Assembly (NCBI GenBank): GCA_017654935.2
Contig: CM065682.1
Coordinates: 35,062,488 to 35,126,487 of the forward strand
Length of the DNA stretch: 64,000 nucleotides
Origin: Phymorhynchus buccinoides
Taxonomy: Eukaryota > Mollusca > Gastropoda > Neogastropoda > Raphitomidae
Direction of reading: 5' to 3'
How positions within the stretch are numbered: the stretch's first letter is position 1; every line of letters begins with the position of its first letter. This document shows positions 31,164 to 45,787 of this stretch, one piece after another. A model generated the notes under the pieces. That model made no database searches. It saw nothing but the letters and a program-made list of their open reading frames with translations, and had not been told where the DNA came from. Position numbers and translations under genes: made by a program.

Positions 31164-32111
31164 ATGTTTCTACTTTCACTGTACCAACTCTCTTGTTTGT
31201 AACTGAAAGCGTTTTCTAGACGCAAACGGATTTCTGAAAACTATGACACATTGGTCATTGCGTACCGGTATGGGTCAGTGGCGCACTTTAGATACAGGCC
31301 ATCGCGTACTGGGTTCTAAAAACTGTACTTTAAACTTAAAGTGAATTCTTTTCAAATTATAAAAATATGTAAACATTCAGCTTTCTTTTACTGTCAAAAA
31401 TATATAGACTTTGTATTTAGATCAAATGAGACACAAGACAATCCGAGACAGTGATCTGTGCTCAAAAACATATTTTTATCTCTTCCACTTCGTCGATCAC
31501 TCAGATAGCCTCCTGTCATATGAGTGCAGATGCGTCATGTCGCCAAATCTAGGGTCGAGATCTTCATATTAGATCTTTCTAAATCTAAAATATGCGTTCT
31601 AAGTGAAAAGATCTAGAATCGAGATCTAGCATAGATGTACATAATCACAGATCCAATCTCTCTCTCCTGGATTGAGTGTATGTTGTGTTGTGTGTATGCG
31701 TGCGTGTATGCGTGCGTGCGTATGCGCGCTTGTGTATGGTTTTGTTCACAATGACATCATTATTACGAGCTCAAAAAAGAGAGAAAGGGAGTTGGGGTGG
31801 GAGGACCGCAATATTTTGACATATTAAATCTACATGGTGCGCATCACCAATACACCCAGAAGGAGGCATGGTCTACGTGTACACCCCTACAGTGCTTCCA
31901 AAAATAAAGCCTGGGATGTTGTACAGTTACCCATGCGTTCGTTATGCATTCTATTAATCACTTTGTTGTGCACTTTCTTGATCTTGATGGGTCGACGCTG
32001 GCAGAATCCAACTTGGATATAAACGCCAGCTGGGGAAAAACTGGGGAGAGCACTATATAATCTACACAAAAAAAAAAAAATTTGAATGAAGTTTGGGGGG
32101 TTATTTATTGG

Positions 32112-34042
32112 CAGGCTACACGATTTGCTGTTTATCCAACTGACGAACAGCTGGACTAGCCGACCCCCAGCACCATCTAGTATGGTAACTGGGGCCCCCA
32201 CCTTAAGTTCAGTGTGCTGGTTGATTGCTGTGCCTGCGATCAGACACAGCAACCTCCTGAACTGGCTGGCCGACGACATGGTGACTATAATTATTGTCTG
32301 GCAAGCTGTTCCACTTGGTTGTTGTCCGTGGAAAGAATGAATTTTTGAAGATGATAGTATTTAAACTCTCAACCACAAAGCACTGGCTGTTGTTTCTGGC
32401 CATACTAGACACCACGTTAATTGTTATGTGGTCCTTCTCTAGGCGGGGCATTATTCTTCTTTTTGTCTGGGCCACAGGTTTGAGAAACTGTTCCGCTGGT
32501 AAAGCTGGCATCTCACCCCTGATGATCTTAAAAAAAACAGGGTGAGGCGTTGTTCTTTCCTCTGGTTTGTAGTGGAGGTAGTTCCTGTTGTTGGAGCATG
32601 TTTGAGATGCATCCAGGGGTGCGGTCTTTGTAATTCTGGGTGATGAAGTGAGCCGCACGCCTCTGGATGCTCTCCAGCCTGTCTATATCTTTCTGGAGGT
32701 GCGGGTCCCAAACTGACGCACTATACTCGAGGGTGGATCGCACCAGGAGATGTATGCTGTGCGCCTACTTTCAGCTGGGCAGCAGCATAGGTTTCTGCGC
32801 AAGAACCCTAGAGTCGCACTTGCCTTATTGACTATGTTGTCAATGTGTGCCGTCCATCTGAGGTCGTCAGTGATGGTGAGTCAATAAGTAGAAGTGTGAT
32901 GACCTGGGGCGGATGCTGAGGATGTAGCACTTTTTCGCATTGAACCTCATGCCCCATGTATTAGCCCACTTCTCCAACTCCTTGAGATCAGACTGCAGAA
33001 TATGATGGTCCTGTTGGCAGTTGATGGGTCGGTACAGAAGACAATCATCGGCAAACAGACGAACTTGTGACTTGACTGCGGCTGGGAGGTCATTTATGTG
33101 ACATAAGAACAGCAAAGGTCCCAGCACTGTACCTTGGGGTACTCCTGAGTCCACTGTCGTCTCTCTTGATTCTTCGCCATCTACCACTACTTTCATGTGC
33201 CGCCTGGTAAGGAAATGTTCCAACCATTAATTTAAGGGCCCAGAGATGCCATAACTGCTTAGTTTATACAGAAGCTTGTTGTGGGGGACGGTGTCAAAGG
33301 CCTTGGAGAAATCGAGAATGGCAATGTCTGTCTGCCTGCCTAGATCAAAATTTCTGCTTAGGTCGTGGAGGGTTGTGATGAGCTGGGTTTCGCAGGAGAA
33401 ACCAGTTCTGAAGCCGTGGTTGAGGTTTGTAAGGATATTTTATTTCTCAAGATGATCCATTAAATGTTTGCAGATAATGTGTTCCAATAACTTACAAGGC
33501 ACTGATGTTAAGGAGACTGGACGGTAGATCTCAGCTTGATGTTTGTCTCCCTTTTTGAAGACCGGGGTGACATTGGCCTTTGTCCAGTCAGTTGGGAGAG
33601 TACCTGAGTCAATGGACTTCTGGAATATCCTTGTTAAGCTGGGTGCCAGTTCAGCTGCACACTCTGAGTCAATGGACTTCTGGAACATCCTTGTTAAGCT
33701 GGGTGCCAGTTCGGCTGCACACTCTGAGTCAATGGACTTCTGGAACATCCTTGTTAAGCTGGGTGCCAGTTCGGCTGCACACTCTTTCAGTATCCTGTTG
33801 GGAAGTTGATCTGGTCCAGGGGCTTTTGAGGTTTGCATTTTTCTGAGTAACTTCTCCACTCCCTCTCTTGTTATTTTCAGGTCAGCAATGGGCTTATACT
33901 GGCGTAGATTGGGTAGTGAAGACTGGGAGGTGTCGCGGGTGAATACGGATGAAAACTGTTTTAGTAGAGTTTCTACTTTGGACTTAGCGTCGCTGTGGAG
34001 GGTACATCTAGACTTCAGTGGAGCTATACCGATGTTGTCCCT
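32112..34042 (-). mobile_element. Mirror copy of the triplicated-RT LINE
   Basis: Minus-strand counterpart of 27770-29700, with the same motifs, stop after the SSYGISGPLN block and frameshifts. It has an additional stop at about 33440, where the left copy reads KENILTN. Neither copy could give a full ORF2. Confidence 0.92.
33605..33784 (-). repeat. Mirror of the 60-bp RT triplication
   Basis: Three 60-bp units, as in the left arm. The unit nearest 33605 has AATATCC for AACATCC, giving Ile for Met. Confidence 0.95.
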
Positions 34043-35114
34043 TTATGCATAATAATACACTTATACATATCCAAGGTAACCTTCTCCCCACACTAAATGC
34101 GTTAAGGAAATCATTAGTAAAGTGAGTAGATTCATAGCTTACCGTCTAACTCCGTGAAATTACGTGGGTTTTTTCTCGCTTCAAAAATGGTATACTGAAC
34201 ACTGGACGTTTTTATTGACAGAGGATTTCAACTTTAAGGTAACGCATCTCTGCTTTACGCTTGCGGTAAGCATTTGCGTTTGCGTTAGCATGTTGCTACA
34301 TTGTAGCTCTTCACCGGTCTCCAGCCTGCCCCATATCGAAATATACTTAGTGGGTTCGGGTAGGGGGTTGCTTCTTGCATTCACGCATTCACTTCATAGT
34401 TGTTGGTGTTAATTCGATCTCATTTGGTGTAACTACCTATTTCTCTCAATTATTTTGTATTTATTGATTGTATCACTTCTATTTAATTTCATCTTAGGTT
34501 GGTTAGGCTATTTTTTTTACTTCCCAAAAAAACCCATAATTTGCTGTAAGCGTCGCTGAGTTAACCCTAACAGGGCCCATCACCCACTGACAATCATATT
34601 TAGCCTCAAGTTATTGTCAGTTTCATGTCGTCTGCTACAATTCATTTTCTTTAGTTCTTTCCAAATTGTATTACTCCAAACGCTGAAAATTATCTTCCTA
34701 AGTTGGAATTGTATACAGTGAGGTCAGTTTGAGTTTTATTTTTTAGGCTAATTTGTTACTGAATTAAGTTCAAGTGTTCTCATTGTATCTGTAGTAAAAA
34801 TTATAAAGCTTTTTTTTTTTACTCGATATTTAGGCGCCCGTGGGCCTAAATATGTAGGTCGTGTGTCTAGTTCTACTGAAATGATCTATGACAGCTCAAA
34901 CGAGCTCTGTTTTGTGATCAATTATTGATTGCTGAAAAACACAAAGTGCATATATATTGTCATTTTCATTACTTGAACACCTTCTGCTGGGTTCCATAAA
35001 CATCTTCAGGGGACAGTTTAATGGATTGTTTTGACCCAAATCGAAAGCTCAAAATCTCGTTCTGAATTCGGAATTTAGATACATGACCGTCAGCCAAAGG
35101 CGACAGCCGAATAG

Positions 35115-35652
35115 GGTGCTGTTAACCGCCGTTTTTTGTCCTAATTCAAAACGGCGGGGCTAGAACCGCCGTTTTGTCCAAATTTTCTATTATGATTTAG
35201 ACAAAACGGCGGGTTGGACAAAACGGCGGCCGATTTTGAACCGTCGTTTTGTCCAAATAAAAGTTGGAGTTATAAAAACTCATTCTTGACAAGTTCTCAT
35301 TAAAAAAAAAATCTTTGTTAAATAAAATGAATAACAAGCTGACCACTGACACTGGTCACTTTGGCCTAATTTTACCGTTTGAATGCTAATTAGTGTATTA
35401 GGAGATCATATGAACAATTGTTGATGTCGTTGACCAGTGGTCAGTGTCACTGACCAATGGTCACTTTGGCCTATTTTCACTGTTTGACTGCAAATTAGTG
35501 TATTAGGAGATCATTTGAACAATTGTTGATGTGGTTGACCAGTGGTCAGTGTCACTGACCAGTGGTCACTTTGGCCTATTTTTACTGTTTGACTGCAAAT
35601 TTGTCTATAGACAAAACGGCGGAATTTGGACAAAACGGCGGTTAACAGTGCC
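35115..35652. mobile_element. Mirror of the CCGCCGTTTTGTCC element
   Basis: Inverted counterpart of 26167-26701, with the same ends and ~105-bp internal repeats. One T-run is longer (CGTTTTTTGTCC). Confidence 0.8.
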
Positions 35653-36185
35653 TGACAAAAGATGCAATTTTCAGTAAAATGATTGAGGTTTCCGAAACAA
35701 AATGTAATCTGAACAAAAGAAGAAGATTTGAATTAAATTGTTAAATGGGTGTTTGTATGTTGCGTTGCTTTAATTTAAATGCGTTGAGATACGGAATCGA
35801 TCACGCATGAAGTACGCCTCCACCGTCATGACGTACGTATCTTCCACCGTTTGCGTGTGTTTTTTCACGCGATAAATTACGATACGTAACGCATCTCAAG
35901 CTTGACAGTAAAGTTGAAATTCTCTAATAGCTTTTTACAGCCTTAATGCTAAGGGGGGGTGCATTAGATAACAAAAAATACTAACGACGAACGAAAGGCT
36001 AAGAACCAGAACTTGTAAACATAATGACTGAAATGAAAGAAAACATTTATTTAAGTAACTGTGTTAACAACAATCATTAAAGCAATAATTTGAAAAATGG
36101 TATAGAGAAGTAGAGAAGGAATAAACGTATTGAAAGAAAATGAAAATGGATTGACGTGGCCCCTTTAGAATATCTAGGATTTCAA

Positions 36186-36222
36186 GGGGGGGGTGGGGTG
36201 GGGGGGGGGGGGGGGGGGGGGG
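36186..36222. repeat. Poly-G tract, mirror of the poly-C tract
   Basis: GGGGTGGGG units followed by about 20 G. It differs in length and composition from 25590-25632. Confidence 0.9.
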
Positions 36223-37619
36223 TACACACTGACCAAACAAACGCACAGATAATTCAGTACTCTAGATCATTACCAAATATGGATGTTCCTGCTTACAGGA
36301 CAGGATGTAGGCCCTATGTTTTCTCACACCAAAGAACTAAACTTTTCATAACAATGAAGCTCTAAACATTGTGACAAAAGATAGGCGAGCGTTTATGCAC
36401 GTCAGTTACGTTTTTTTCAACCGCCACAACATTAATTAATTTTTCGGTTTGCATTTAAAAACTGTGTCAACATGTAAAAGTCCTTGTTCTGCACACGAGT
36501 CAATAACTTTTCATTTCTTAAAACAAAACATTTTTAATGGTTAAAATATCTCCGAATGCCACGTCAGTTACGTTGGAAATAGTTATTACTAAAAACAAAT
36601 ATACTGTAAACGTGTAGGGCATTTATTTGATCAGGTGTTATATAAATACGAGCAACATGGTCTAAATGGAACTAGAGTAAGACAGGGCGAAAGCTGATCA
36701 TCGTTCGTGCTTTATTGAATGTTTTGCAGGGATGTGTTCTTAGTGGGCCACGATTTAATGATATAAAAAAAAGATGATTTTGACCCCCAAAAAAGATGCT
36801 TGTGGCAAAAGAAAAGACCATCTAACCCTAACCCTAACCACGGAAAGAACCAAGAAATAGAGCAGGAGGGTGTAAATCTACATATTTGCCGAGAAATCGA
36901 TGTACAAAGCCATGCACTTATACTATTTTTTTGCTGGAACCATTCCTTTTTTTGGTTGATAAATTTTAAGTCGTTCTTAATTCGTTTGCATAAGGAGTAG
37001 AAAAGGCAGGCTTTTTTTTACAGACTGGGACTCATCACCTGTAGTGCGCCTTGCTAAATGGGTGCAAGCATACAGCTGGCTCTTACTTCACTGCTGGCCC
37101 ACCTTACAGCGTAGTGATGCACGCCATCTGAATGAAGGGCCAAATGGCACTATTTCTGTAGCTGTTGTTGACAAACGAGTGAGGGAGATGGGGGTTGGGT
37201 GGGGGTTTTGGGAGAAGAATAGAATCAAGCAAGATTGAAGAAAGTCTAGAGAGCGGACAGCGTCGTTCTGGAGTTTGATCGTCTTGATCGCCTTGCTACA
37301 AAACATTATAACGATTTCAAACCGTCGCTTCTAAAAAGAAACTGTTCAATAACAAAATCTCAAATGTTAGCCTATACAATGAGCGCGTCTAATCGCCCAA
37401 CTGGGGATTACTCTACCGGTTTTTATTACTTCCATTTTGTACATGTTATAAATGAGGCAAAATCTATTCTTTCCATGCATGAGCGAGAGAGAGAGCGAGA
37501 CAGAAAAAAAGGGAGTTAAGTCTCCGTTGCAAGGAAACTGCCTCTAAATGAAACGCCACCTGGTGTCAAGGGCTAAGCACGATAACTCCACCTAAACAGT
37601 CCATTCATAATCATGCATG

Positions 37620-37907
37620 AAAACCGCCTCACACTATCCAACAATTTAGTTGGAAGAAAATTCAGCTTTCTTTTCGTTTGACAGAGTGAGTAGGGATCAC
37701 AAAATGCAAAATTTTGGTTGACCTGCCAACCAGGTCGAAATAAATAATTGGCGACTGTACCATTTACTTCAAACTCACTATGGCAGTTGTGGGAATACAG
37801 CAAAATGCTTGTTTATAGGGTAAATTCGACACACTGCTACAAGCAGCTGAATAGTTCACATCTGAATTTTCTTCCAACTGAATGGTTGGATAGTGTGACA
37901 CGGCTTT
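37620..37907. mobile_element. Mirror of the 45-bp-TIR MITE
   Basis: Inverted counterpart of 23905-24192, with both TIRs intact. Confidence 0.78.
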
Positions 37908-38251
37908 TAGGAATATGATTGGAAAGCACCCAACCACTTCTCTTTATTTTCGAGTTATTTAGCAAGCCAGTTTAGTTAATTAAAGTTGTTCTCGTCCACG
38001 TGGTGTTGTGAAGGATTGATTAAGTTGGCAATCACTGTCGTATTACACCACAATTTATTAAGTATTTCGATTTTTATTTACAAGAATGCTTAGTCATTCG
38101 GTGATTAGAATATGGGTTTACATTGTTTATTTTGTAAGCTGTAATGACTATTTTTGCAAGGCGACCCTATATAGTTCAGACATTATATCACGCCAAATTT
38201 GGTGGTACTTTAGCAAAAACAAATAAACAAAACAAAAACACACACAACCGA

Positions 38252-41200
38252 ATACAGCAAAACCCGGTTATAAGAAAATCGAAGGGAGATTAAAAAAAGA
38301 ATTCTTATATGCGAGTTTTCTTATATCCGAAACTCGGATATAAGAAAACATTTTGATTTTTTTTCTTATAACCGAGTTGAATGGGAAAAAAAGGTTAAAA
38401 AAAGAGAAAAGAGAAGAAAATAAAATAAAAGACAAACAGAAACATATACAGTACTCCCCGTTTATAGTAAACTCGGTTATAAGAAATTTCGGTTACAGTA
38501 AAGGAAAGCACTGGTTCCCGGCCAAAGGTCTACTGTTTTATTACTAAATAGACCTTGGATAGTAGCAACTCGGTTATAATTTTAAAAAACCTGCTATAGT
38601 AAAGTTACTTTTGGTTCCCCACAGGACTGGCTCCTCGGTTACAATAAAAAAAAAAGTCCTCTTTGAGACCTTTGTAAATACGTCACCAATGTATGCGTCA
38701 CAGTCTCACCACTCCCCCCACCCACCCATAATAACAACTGGGTTATAATTAAAATTAAAAAAATCTCCTATAGTAAAGTCATTTGTGGTTCTTCTTCGTT
38801 ACAATAAAAAATAATTGTCCTCTCCCTGACCTTTGTAAATACGTCACCAATGTATACGTCACATTCTCACTACTCCCTCTACCCACCTTCAACGAAATTG
38901 AAAGGCACTCAAAAACATGTTTCTTTCCCCTCATTACTTAGTGGAAAAAATGAATCCGAAAAAAAAAAATATACAGCCGAATCCGCTTATAAGAAATCGC
39001 TTATAAAAAAACTCGCTTACAATGAAGCAACAAAAATTTCCCTGCCGAACTTCTTCTTTCTTATCTATGATCAAAACTGGTATATAAGAAACTCGCTTAT
39101 AAGAAAACTCGGTTATAAGCAAGCAATTTTTTTCTCCCATCCGCAATGAAAACTTGGATATAAGAAAATTATGTCATACAGGAGAGTTGGTTTGCAGTTC
39201 ATTTTCTTATAAGCGAGTTCTATTTACTTATAAGCGAATTACCATTGACAACATTTTCTTAAAGACCCCCCAGATCATGAGTCAAAATCACGGGTTCCAC
39301 CTGTTTTCCTTCTTATAGCTGGTACAAAATCTTGTTTTGACCAGGTTTGACTCCCATACAAATGCCCCAAATTGAAAACGAAACATTTGAAAGAGCAGTC
39401 TCAATTTGAAATTGGGGGAGTTTGTATGTGGGTCACAACTACCTAGAAAAAAACAAGGGATTTAATCGTGTTGGGTCAGTGTGTCTTTAAAAGTGAGTTG
39501 GACCTGAACTGAAAGGATGTTCCGAGAAAATTGAAGTCGTTCCAAAAAGGGAAAGTTTACATCAAACCAGTTGTGTCACAGACATTCTAAACAGTACAGG
39601 CACTAGATTACAAGACCAATTGAGTTGTTTTTATTCCTTCATTCCATACTTTCATTCAGTATTCTGTGCAAAATAAATGTTGAGCAGAAGAAAAAAATAT
39701 GAGTACTTTTGTGTTGGTGGTAGAGAGACAAGGGAAAAAACTTCAAAATGTTTTCTTATATCTGAGTTTCGGATATAAGAAAACTTGGATATACAAAACA
39801 TCATCTCCCTTCAATTTTCTCATAACCGTGTTTTGCTGTATTTTGATTTGATGATGGGTTTATACTTAGTATTTTACGTTAGCTTTGACTTTGAAAAACG
39901 TCATCAGATAAGATAAAAAATACCATCAAAACTTTACTATATCCGAACATCGTTTATAAGAAAAACCTGTTATAGTAAACAAAAAGCCTTGCTCCCCTGC
40001 ACTTTACTATAAGCGGGGTGTACTGTAACAAAGAGAAAATGCTTTTACCTAATTTGGTGCATGAAAAAAGGGAAAAATGCAAAATAAAGGAGGAAAAAAA
40101 GAAAGAACAGAACAGAAAATTAACAAAAATGAAGGCAGACATGGTGTGAGTTGCATGGTGAGTGAGCAAGATAGCGGAGAGCAGATGAATGATTGGGTAT
40201 GGTGTGAGAGTAACATATTTGTTTAAATGTAAATTTCTGTTTCTTGTTTTTAATCAATATTCTAATTTGGATGTATAACTTATTTTATACAGTGGAAGAC
40301 AATTTGGTATTTGCGTTTGTACAATGCCAATGGACAATAAAGAAACTTGCGACCTTTGACTCATGTTTTACAGCACAAAATCAAAATACAGCAAAACTCG
40401 GTTATAAGAAAATTGAAGGGAGATGATTTTTTGCTTATTACCATATCCGAGTTTTCTTATATCCGAAACTCGGATATAAGAAAATATTTTGATTTTTGTT
40501 TCCTTATAACCAAACTGAATTGGGGGAAAAGGGAAAAGAGAAAAGAAAAAGAAAAGAAAGACAGAAAAACAAAACGAAGAGAAACTCCTTTTTCCTAATT
40601 TGATGCATGTCTTACATCATAAAATCAAAATAGTCTACTAAGAAGAAGATTTAAAGGTGCCTACAACCACTCAACTAACAAGCTTTTTTTTTTTTTTTAC
40701 TGTTATCAAATGCGTACCCCTTCACCTTTCTTGTACTGAACTATTACCATTTACTGTCCACCCATGCAGCTTTTCATCAATCGTTTGCTTTTGTTTATGT
40801 GGATGTCCGTCCACATATTCAGTTATTTGTATTAACTTCTTAAAGAAATGGATTGCCTTTTCCTCTCTGCCCCTTCAGTTCAGGTCCAACTCACTTTTAA
40901 AGACACACTGACCCAACACGATTAAGTCCCTTGTTTTTTCTGGGTAGCTGTGACCCACATTCAAATTCCCCCAACTTCAAATTGAGGCTGCTCTTTAAAA
41001 TGTTTCGTTTTCAATTTGGGGGCATTTGTATGGGAGTCAAACCTGGTCAAAATAAGATTTTGTACCACATTTAAGAGGGAAAACACGTGGAACACGTGAT
41101 TTTGACACATGATCTGGTGGGTCTTTAAAAAAATGTTGTCAATGTTAATTCGCTTATAAGAAAATAGAACTTGTTATAAAAAAAATGAACTGTAAACCAA

Positions 41201-41966
41201 CTCTCTTGTATGACATAATTTTCTTATATCCAAGTTTCCATTGCGGATGGGAGAAGGAATTTGCTTGCTTATAAGCGAGTTTTCTTATAAGCGAGTTTCT
41301 TATATCCGAGTTTTGATCATAGATAAGAAAGAAGAAGTTCGGCAGTGACATTTGTTTTTGCTTCATTATAAGCGAGTTTTCTTATAAGCGAGTTTCTTAT
41401 AAGCTGATTCGGCTGTATCTTTCTATATTAAGGTAGGCTACTCTAGTCTCACTATGACTAACACAAAAGTACAGGCATTCATAATTTTTCTTCTGCTCAG
41501 CATTTATTTTGTACAGAATACTGAAGGAAAGTATGAAATTTAAGGAACAAAAATAACTGGGTTAGTCTTGCAATCAAGTGCCTGTACCAGTTAGAGTGTC
41601 TGTGACGTAGCTGCTCGGACGTAAATTTTCCTCTTTTTTGTTTGTTTTGTTGGAACACTGCATTTTTGGAACATCTTTCAGTTCATGCGCTAATTTTTAA
41701 AAAATCGCTTATAAGAAAATCAAACTCGTTTATAAGAAAATGAACTGCAATCAACTCCCTTGTATGAAATCATTTTCTTATATCCGAGTTTACATCGAGG
41801 ATGGGAGAACGAATTTGCTTAATCATAACCGAGTTTTCTTATAAGCGGTTTTCTTATATCCGAGTTTTGATAATACATAAGAAAGAAGGAGTTCGGCGGG
41901 GGAAAAAAATCCTTGATTATAAACGAGTTTTCTTATAAGCGAGTTTGTCATAAGCGGGTTCGGCTG
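38252..41966. mobile_element. Mirror of the TTATAAGAAAACTCG element cluster
   Basis: Inverted counterpart of 19844-23559. It includes the long-TIR element (38974-41415) and the CAGTAC-type element (38449-40025). End sequences and TA flanks are kept. Small differences such as ATCGC versus AACTCGC at about 38998 show independent substitution. Confidence 0.75.
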
Positions 41967-42129
41967 TACACAACTACGAATTCATTCAAACAGAAATCCG
42001 AAAATATTTGAGCAAGTCGTCAATCAAAAGACAACGGAATAATCTTAGCCATACCCACACGTACAACAGCACTCATCAACAATCACTAACCGATCTACTC
42101 TCAACACTCACTAAAAATGTTGCGAGCGT

Positions 42130-42133
<4 letters not shown>

Positions 42134-42200
<67 letters not shown>
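42134..42200. repeat. (CA)n microsatellite
   Basis: Mirror of 19608-19679, slightly shorter. An AATC-type tail of the neighbouring element follows at 42211-42230. Confidence 0.95.
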
Positions 42201-42203
<3 letters not shown>

Positions 42204-42229
42204 AAAAGAGATTGATTGATTGATTGATT

Positions 42230-42912
<683 letters not shown>

Positions 42913-42915
42913 AAT

Positions 42916-42918
<3 letters not shown>

Positions 42919-43003
<85 letters not shown>
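42919..43003. repeat. (GA)n microsatellite
   Basis: Mirror of 18825-18914, a few units shorter. Confidence 0.95.
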
Positions 43004-43005
<2 letters not shown>

Positions 43006-43065
43006 AGAAGAGACATTAAGATAATACGATTATTTATCGAACAAAATAATGAAATAAAACATTGC

Positions 43066-43071
43066 TTTATT
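43066..43071 (-). promoter_or_regulatory. Candidate polyadenylation signal, right receptor copy
   Basis: TTTATT on the plus strand, AATAAA on the minus strand, 419 bases beyond the stop codon. It is identical in position to the left copy. Confidence 0.4.
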
Positions 43072-43489
43072 TTCAACAAAATGCTGTGTAATATAATGCA
43101 CCGTTTTTCATCTTTTTGTTTGCCCCCCAAAAAAATCAGATACACAAATAGTGATTAAAATAACAACAATAGAAAATAATAGCAATGAAAGAGTAAATAT
43201 AAAACAAAACAAAAAACAATCATCACACTGAACTGTTAGACCTCTGACTGACAAGTCATGAAGCAATAAATCATGTTCCACTGGTTGGTTGTGTCTGTGG
43301 GGTCTTAACTGCTACTGAATTAAATGAGCATTTTGTTTTACTTAGATAAAGCAACAGCACTTCGAATCATGCATGCACGGTCAGCATAACTATTATTACT
43401 TCTTTTATGGGGATCCAATATTGCAGCGGAACTCTAGCTCAGCTAGGACGGACATCAACACTGAGTAGTCGGCCCCGGTACGTTTCAGA

Positions 43490-43948
43490 CTATTGTTGAG
43501 CCGAGATTCCAAAAGGAGTGGGTAAGACAATAACAGGCGTGAACTGTCCTACTTCAGAAAGCAAATAGATGGCATAGAATTTGGGAGCAAAGATGAAAAC
43601 GTCTAATAAGACCATGTTGAACAATAGGGTGAAGCACATAACAATCGTCTTCGTGATGTATTTTTCAGTAAAGATGACAACTGGTGTGACAGCTAACAAG
43701 AGCAGGAGGGTAATGTAGATGGTGATAAAAATGAACCTCGCTTCGTTGAAATTGTCTGGAACGTTGCGTGTCTTGAATGCAAGTCCACCGCATGTGGCTA
43801 TTAAGAGAACGTTGAAGCTGAGAGCCCACAACCACAAAGCGCCTCTCTCCCGTTTGCATTCCATATCAACCACACCCATGTTGATGGAGTGCATGACATG
43901 TTCAGCTTTTGTGGACAAGTGGATGACTTGGCCAGTCATTAGAAGCAC
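43490..43948 (-). CDS. mGluR-like receptor exon E (mirror): TM4-TM7 and C-tail
   Basis: 152 codons and a stop, identical in translation to 17879-18337. The acceptor CTGTCCAG reads as CTGGACAG at 43949-43956. It carries the loop-2 Cys in VDMECKRERG, the loop-3 signature KTRNVPDNFNEAR, TM6 without the usual Trp, and FAPKFYAIY. Upstream open frame to 44092 is intronic. Confidence 0.93.
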   Translation of the reverse strand: MLLMTGQVIHLSTKAEHVMHSINMGVVDMECKRERGALWLWALSFNVLLIATCGGLAFKTRNVPDNFNEARFIFITIYITLLLLLAVTPVVIFTEKYITKTIVMCFTLLFNMVLLDVFIFAPKFYAIYLLSEVGQFTPVIVLPTPFGISAQQ

Positions 43949-44229
43949 CTGGACAGAAAACAGGATAAGGTTTTGCTTATTGTTGTGATTATTATAACTG
44001 GGAAAATGGGCACGAATTGTAAAACTAAGAAATTGCTTAAACGTCAAAACACCTTGTCTGCCTAAAAATAACCAACAAACGTTTTCTAACACACAAAATT
44101 CTGCCGTTAAAAAAATACTCTAAAGTGCATGTTTGTTTATATGCAGATTACCTGTTATTTAAAGAAAACGTTAGAAAAAACAAACAATTATGTTAATTGA
44201 ATGTGTGATATTAGAAAGTGGAATCATCC

Positions 44230-44567
44230 TTCAAAGTCAAAGTCAAAAGTACTTTATTATCACGTTAGGTGAAATTACAGTGTGGTCTCGTACAAGCACA
44301 ATACAATCAAAGAAACACATTTGCATGCATGAAAAATGGAAACAAAACTAAGGAAAAATGAATGACAAATCATGCTTCGCAAAAAAATGAACATAATTAG
44401 GGTCGATACAAGCGACTATCAAAACATTAAGAACTGCCCTCTTTCCCACCATTTCTATTATCGCATTCATTTGTTCACCCCCATCCTACCCCAAACCCCC
44501 ACCCTCTCCAAGTCACCCCAAGCTTTCACATATTTTGGGTAACTTCCCGTTCCCAACATTTCATGCA

Positions 44568-44609
<42 letters not shown>

Positions 44610-44982
44610 TTCTCTCTCTCATACACACACACACACACACATACACACACAGGCATAGAGACATACGGACAGACATACACACACACGCACGCACACACGT
44701 ACGCACGCACGCACGCTCACACACTCACATACACACACATACAGACACACACTACTATACAGATTGACCAAATATAGCTCTAGGCCTAAGCTAATATATA
44801 ATTCCTAATTATTTGGTCTTAGCAGAGATCTTGTTCAGAAGTTCGACTGACTTAGGGACAAAACTAGCTGAATTTCTAATTGTTCCACAACGAATAGTGC
44901 GGAACCGTCTATCAGATGGCAATAGTTCATAGCAATGCGACAGAACGTGATCCTTAAAGAGCATTCGGTGTTTTTGGACTTG
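44230..44982 (-). mobile_element. Mirror of the second tandem LINE 3' end
   Basis: Counterpart of 16845-17597, with the C-terminal frame at 44809-44982 and the AAAGTCAAAGTCAAAAGTAC tail at 44234-44253. Confidence 0.87.
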
Positions 44983-44990
44983 TGCAACAA

Positions 44991-45330
44991 AGTCAAAGTC
45001 AAACGTCAAAAATACTTTATTATCACGTTAGGTGAAATTACAGTGTGGTCTCGTACAAGCACAATACAATCAAAGAAACACATTTGCATGCATGAAAAAT
45101 GGAAACAAAACTAAGGAAAAATGAATGACAAATCATGCTTCGCAAAAAAATGAACATAATTAGGGTCGATACAAGCGACTATCAAAACATTAAGAACTGC
45201 CCTCTTTCCCACCATTTCTATTATCGCATTCATTTGTTCACCCCCACCCTACCCCAAACCCCCACCCTCTCCAAGTCACCCCAAGCTTTCACATATTTTG
45301 GGTCCCTTCCCGTTCCCAACATTTCATGCA

Positions 45331-45410
<80 letters not shown>

Positions 45411-45787
45411 CACACACACACACACACACACGCACACACACGCACACACAGGCATAGAGACATACGGACAGACATACACACACGCACGCACACACGTACG
45501 CACGCACGCACGCTCACACACTCACATACAGACACACACACACACACTACTATACAGATTGACCAAATATACCTCTAGGCCTAAGCTAATATATAATTCC
45601 TAATTATTTGGTCTTAGCAGAGATCTTGTTCAGAAGTTCGACTGACTTAAGGACAAAACTAGCTGAATTTCTAATCGTTCCACAACGAATAGTGCGGAAC
45701 CGTCTATCAGATGGCAATAGTTCGTAGCAATGCGACAGAACGTGATCCTTAAAGAGCATTCGGTGTTTTGGACTTGTGCATCTTCGG
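44991..45787 (-). mobile_element. Mirror of the first tandem LINE 3' end
   Basis: Counterpart of 16040-16838. The C-terminal frame at 45604-45775 reads FVLKSVELL where the left copy reads FVPKSVELL. Confidence 0.87.

Noticed and set aside
30572..31225. Open frames spanning the central N run
   Set aside because: They consist almost entirely of unknown residues across an assembly gap.
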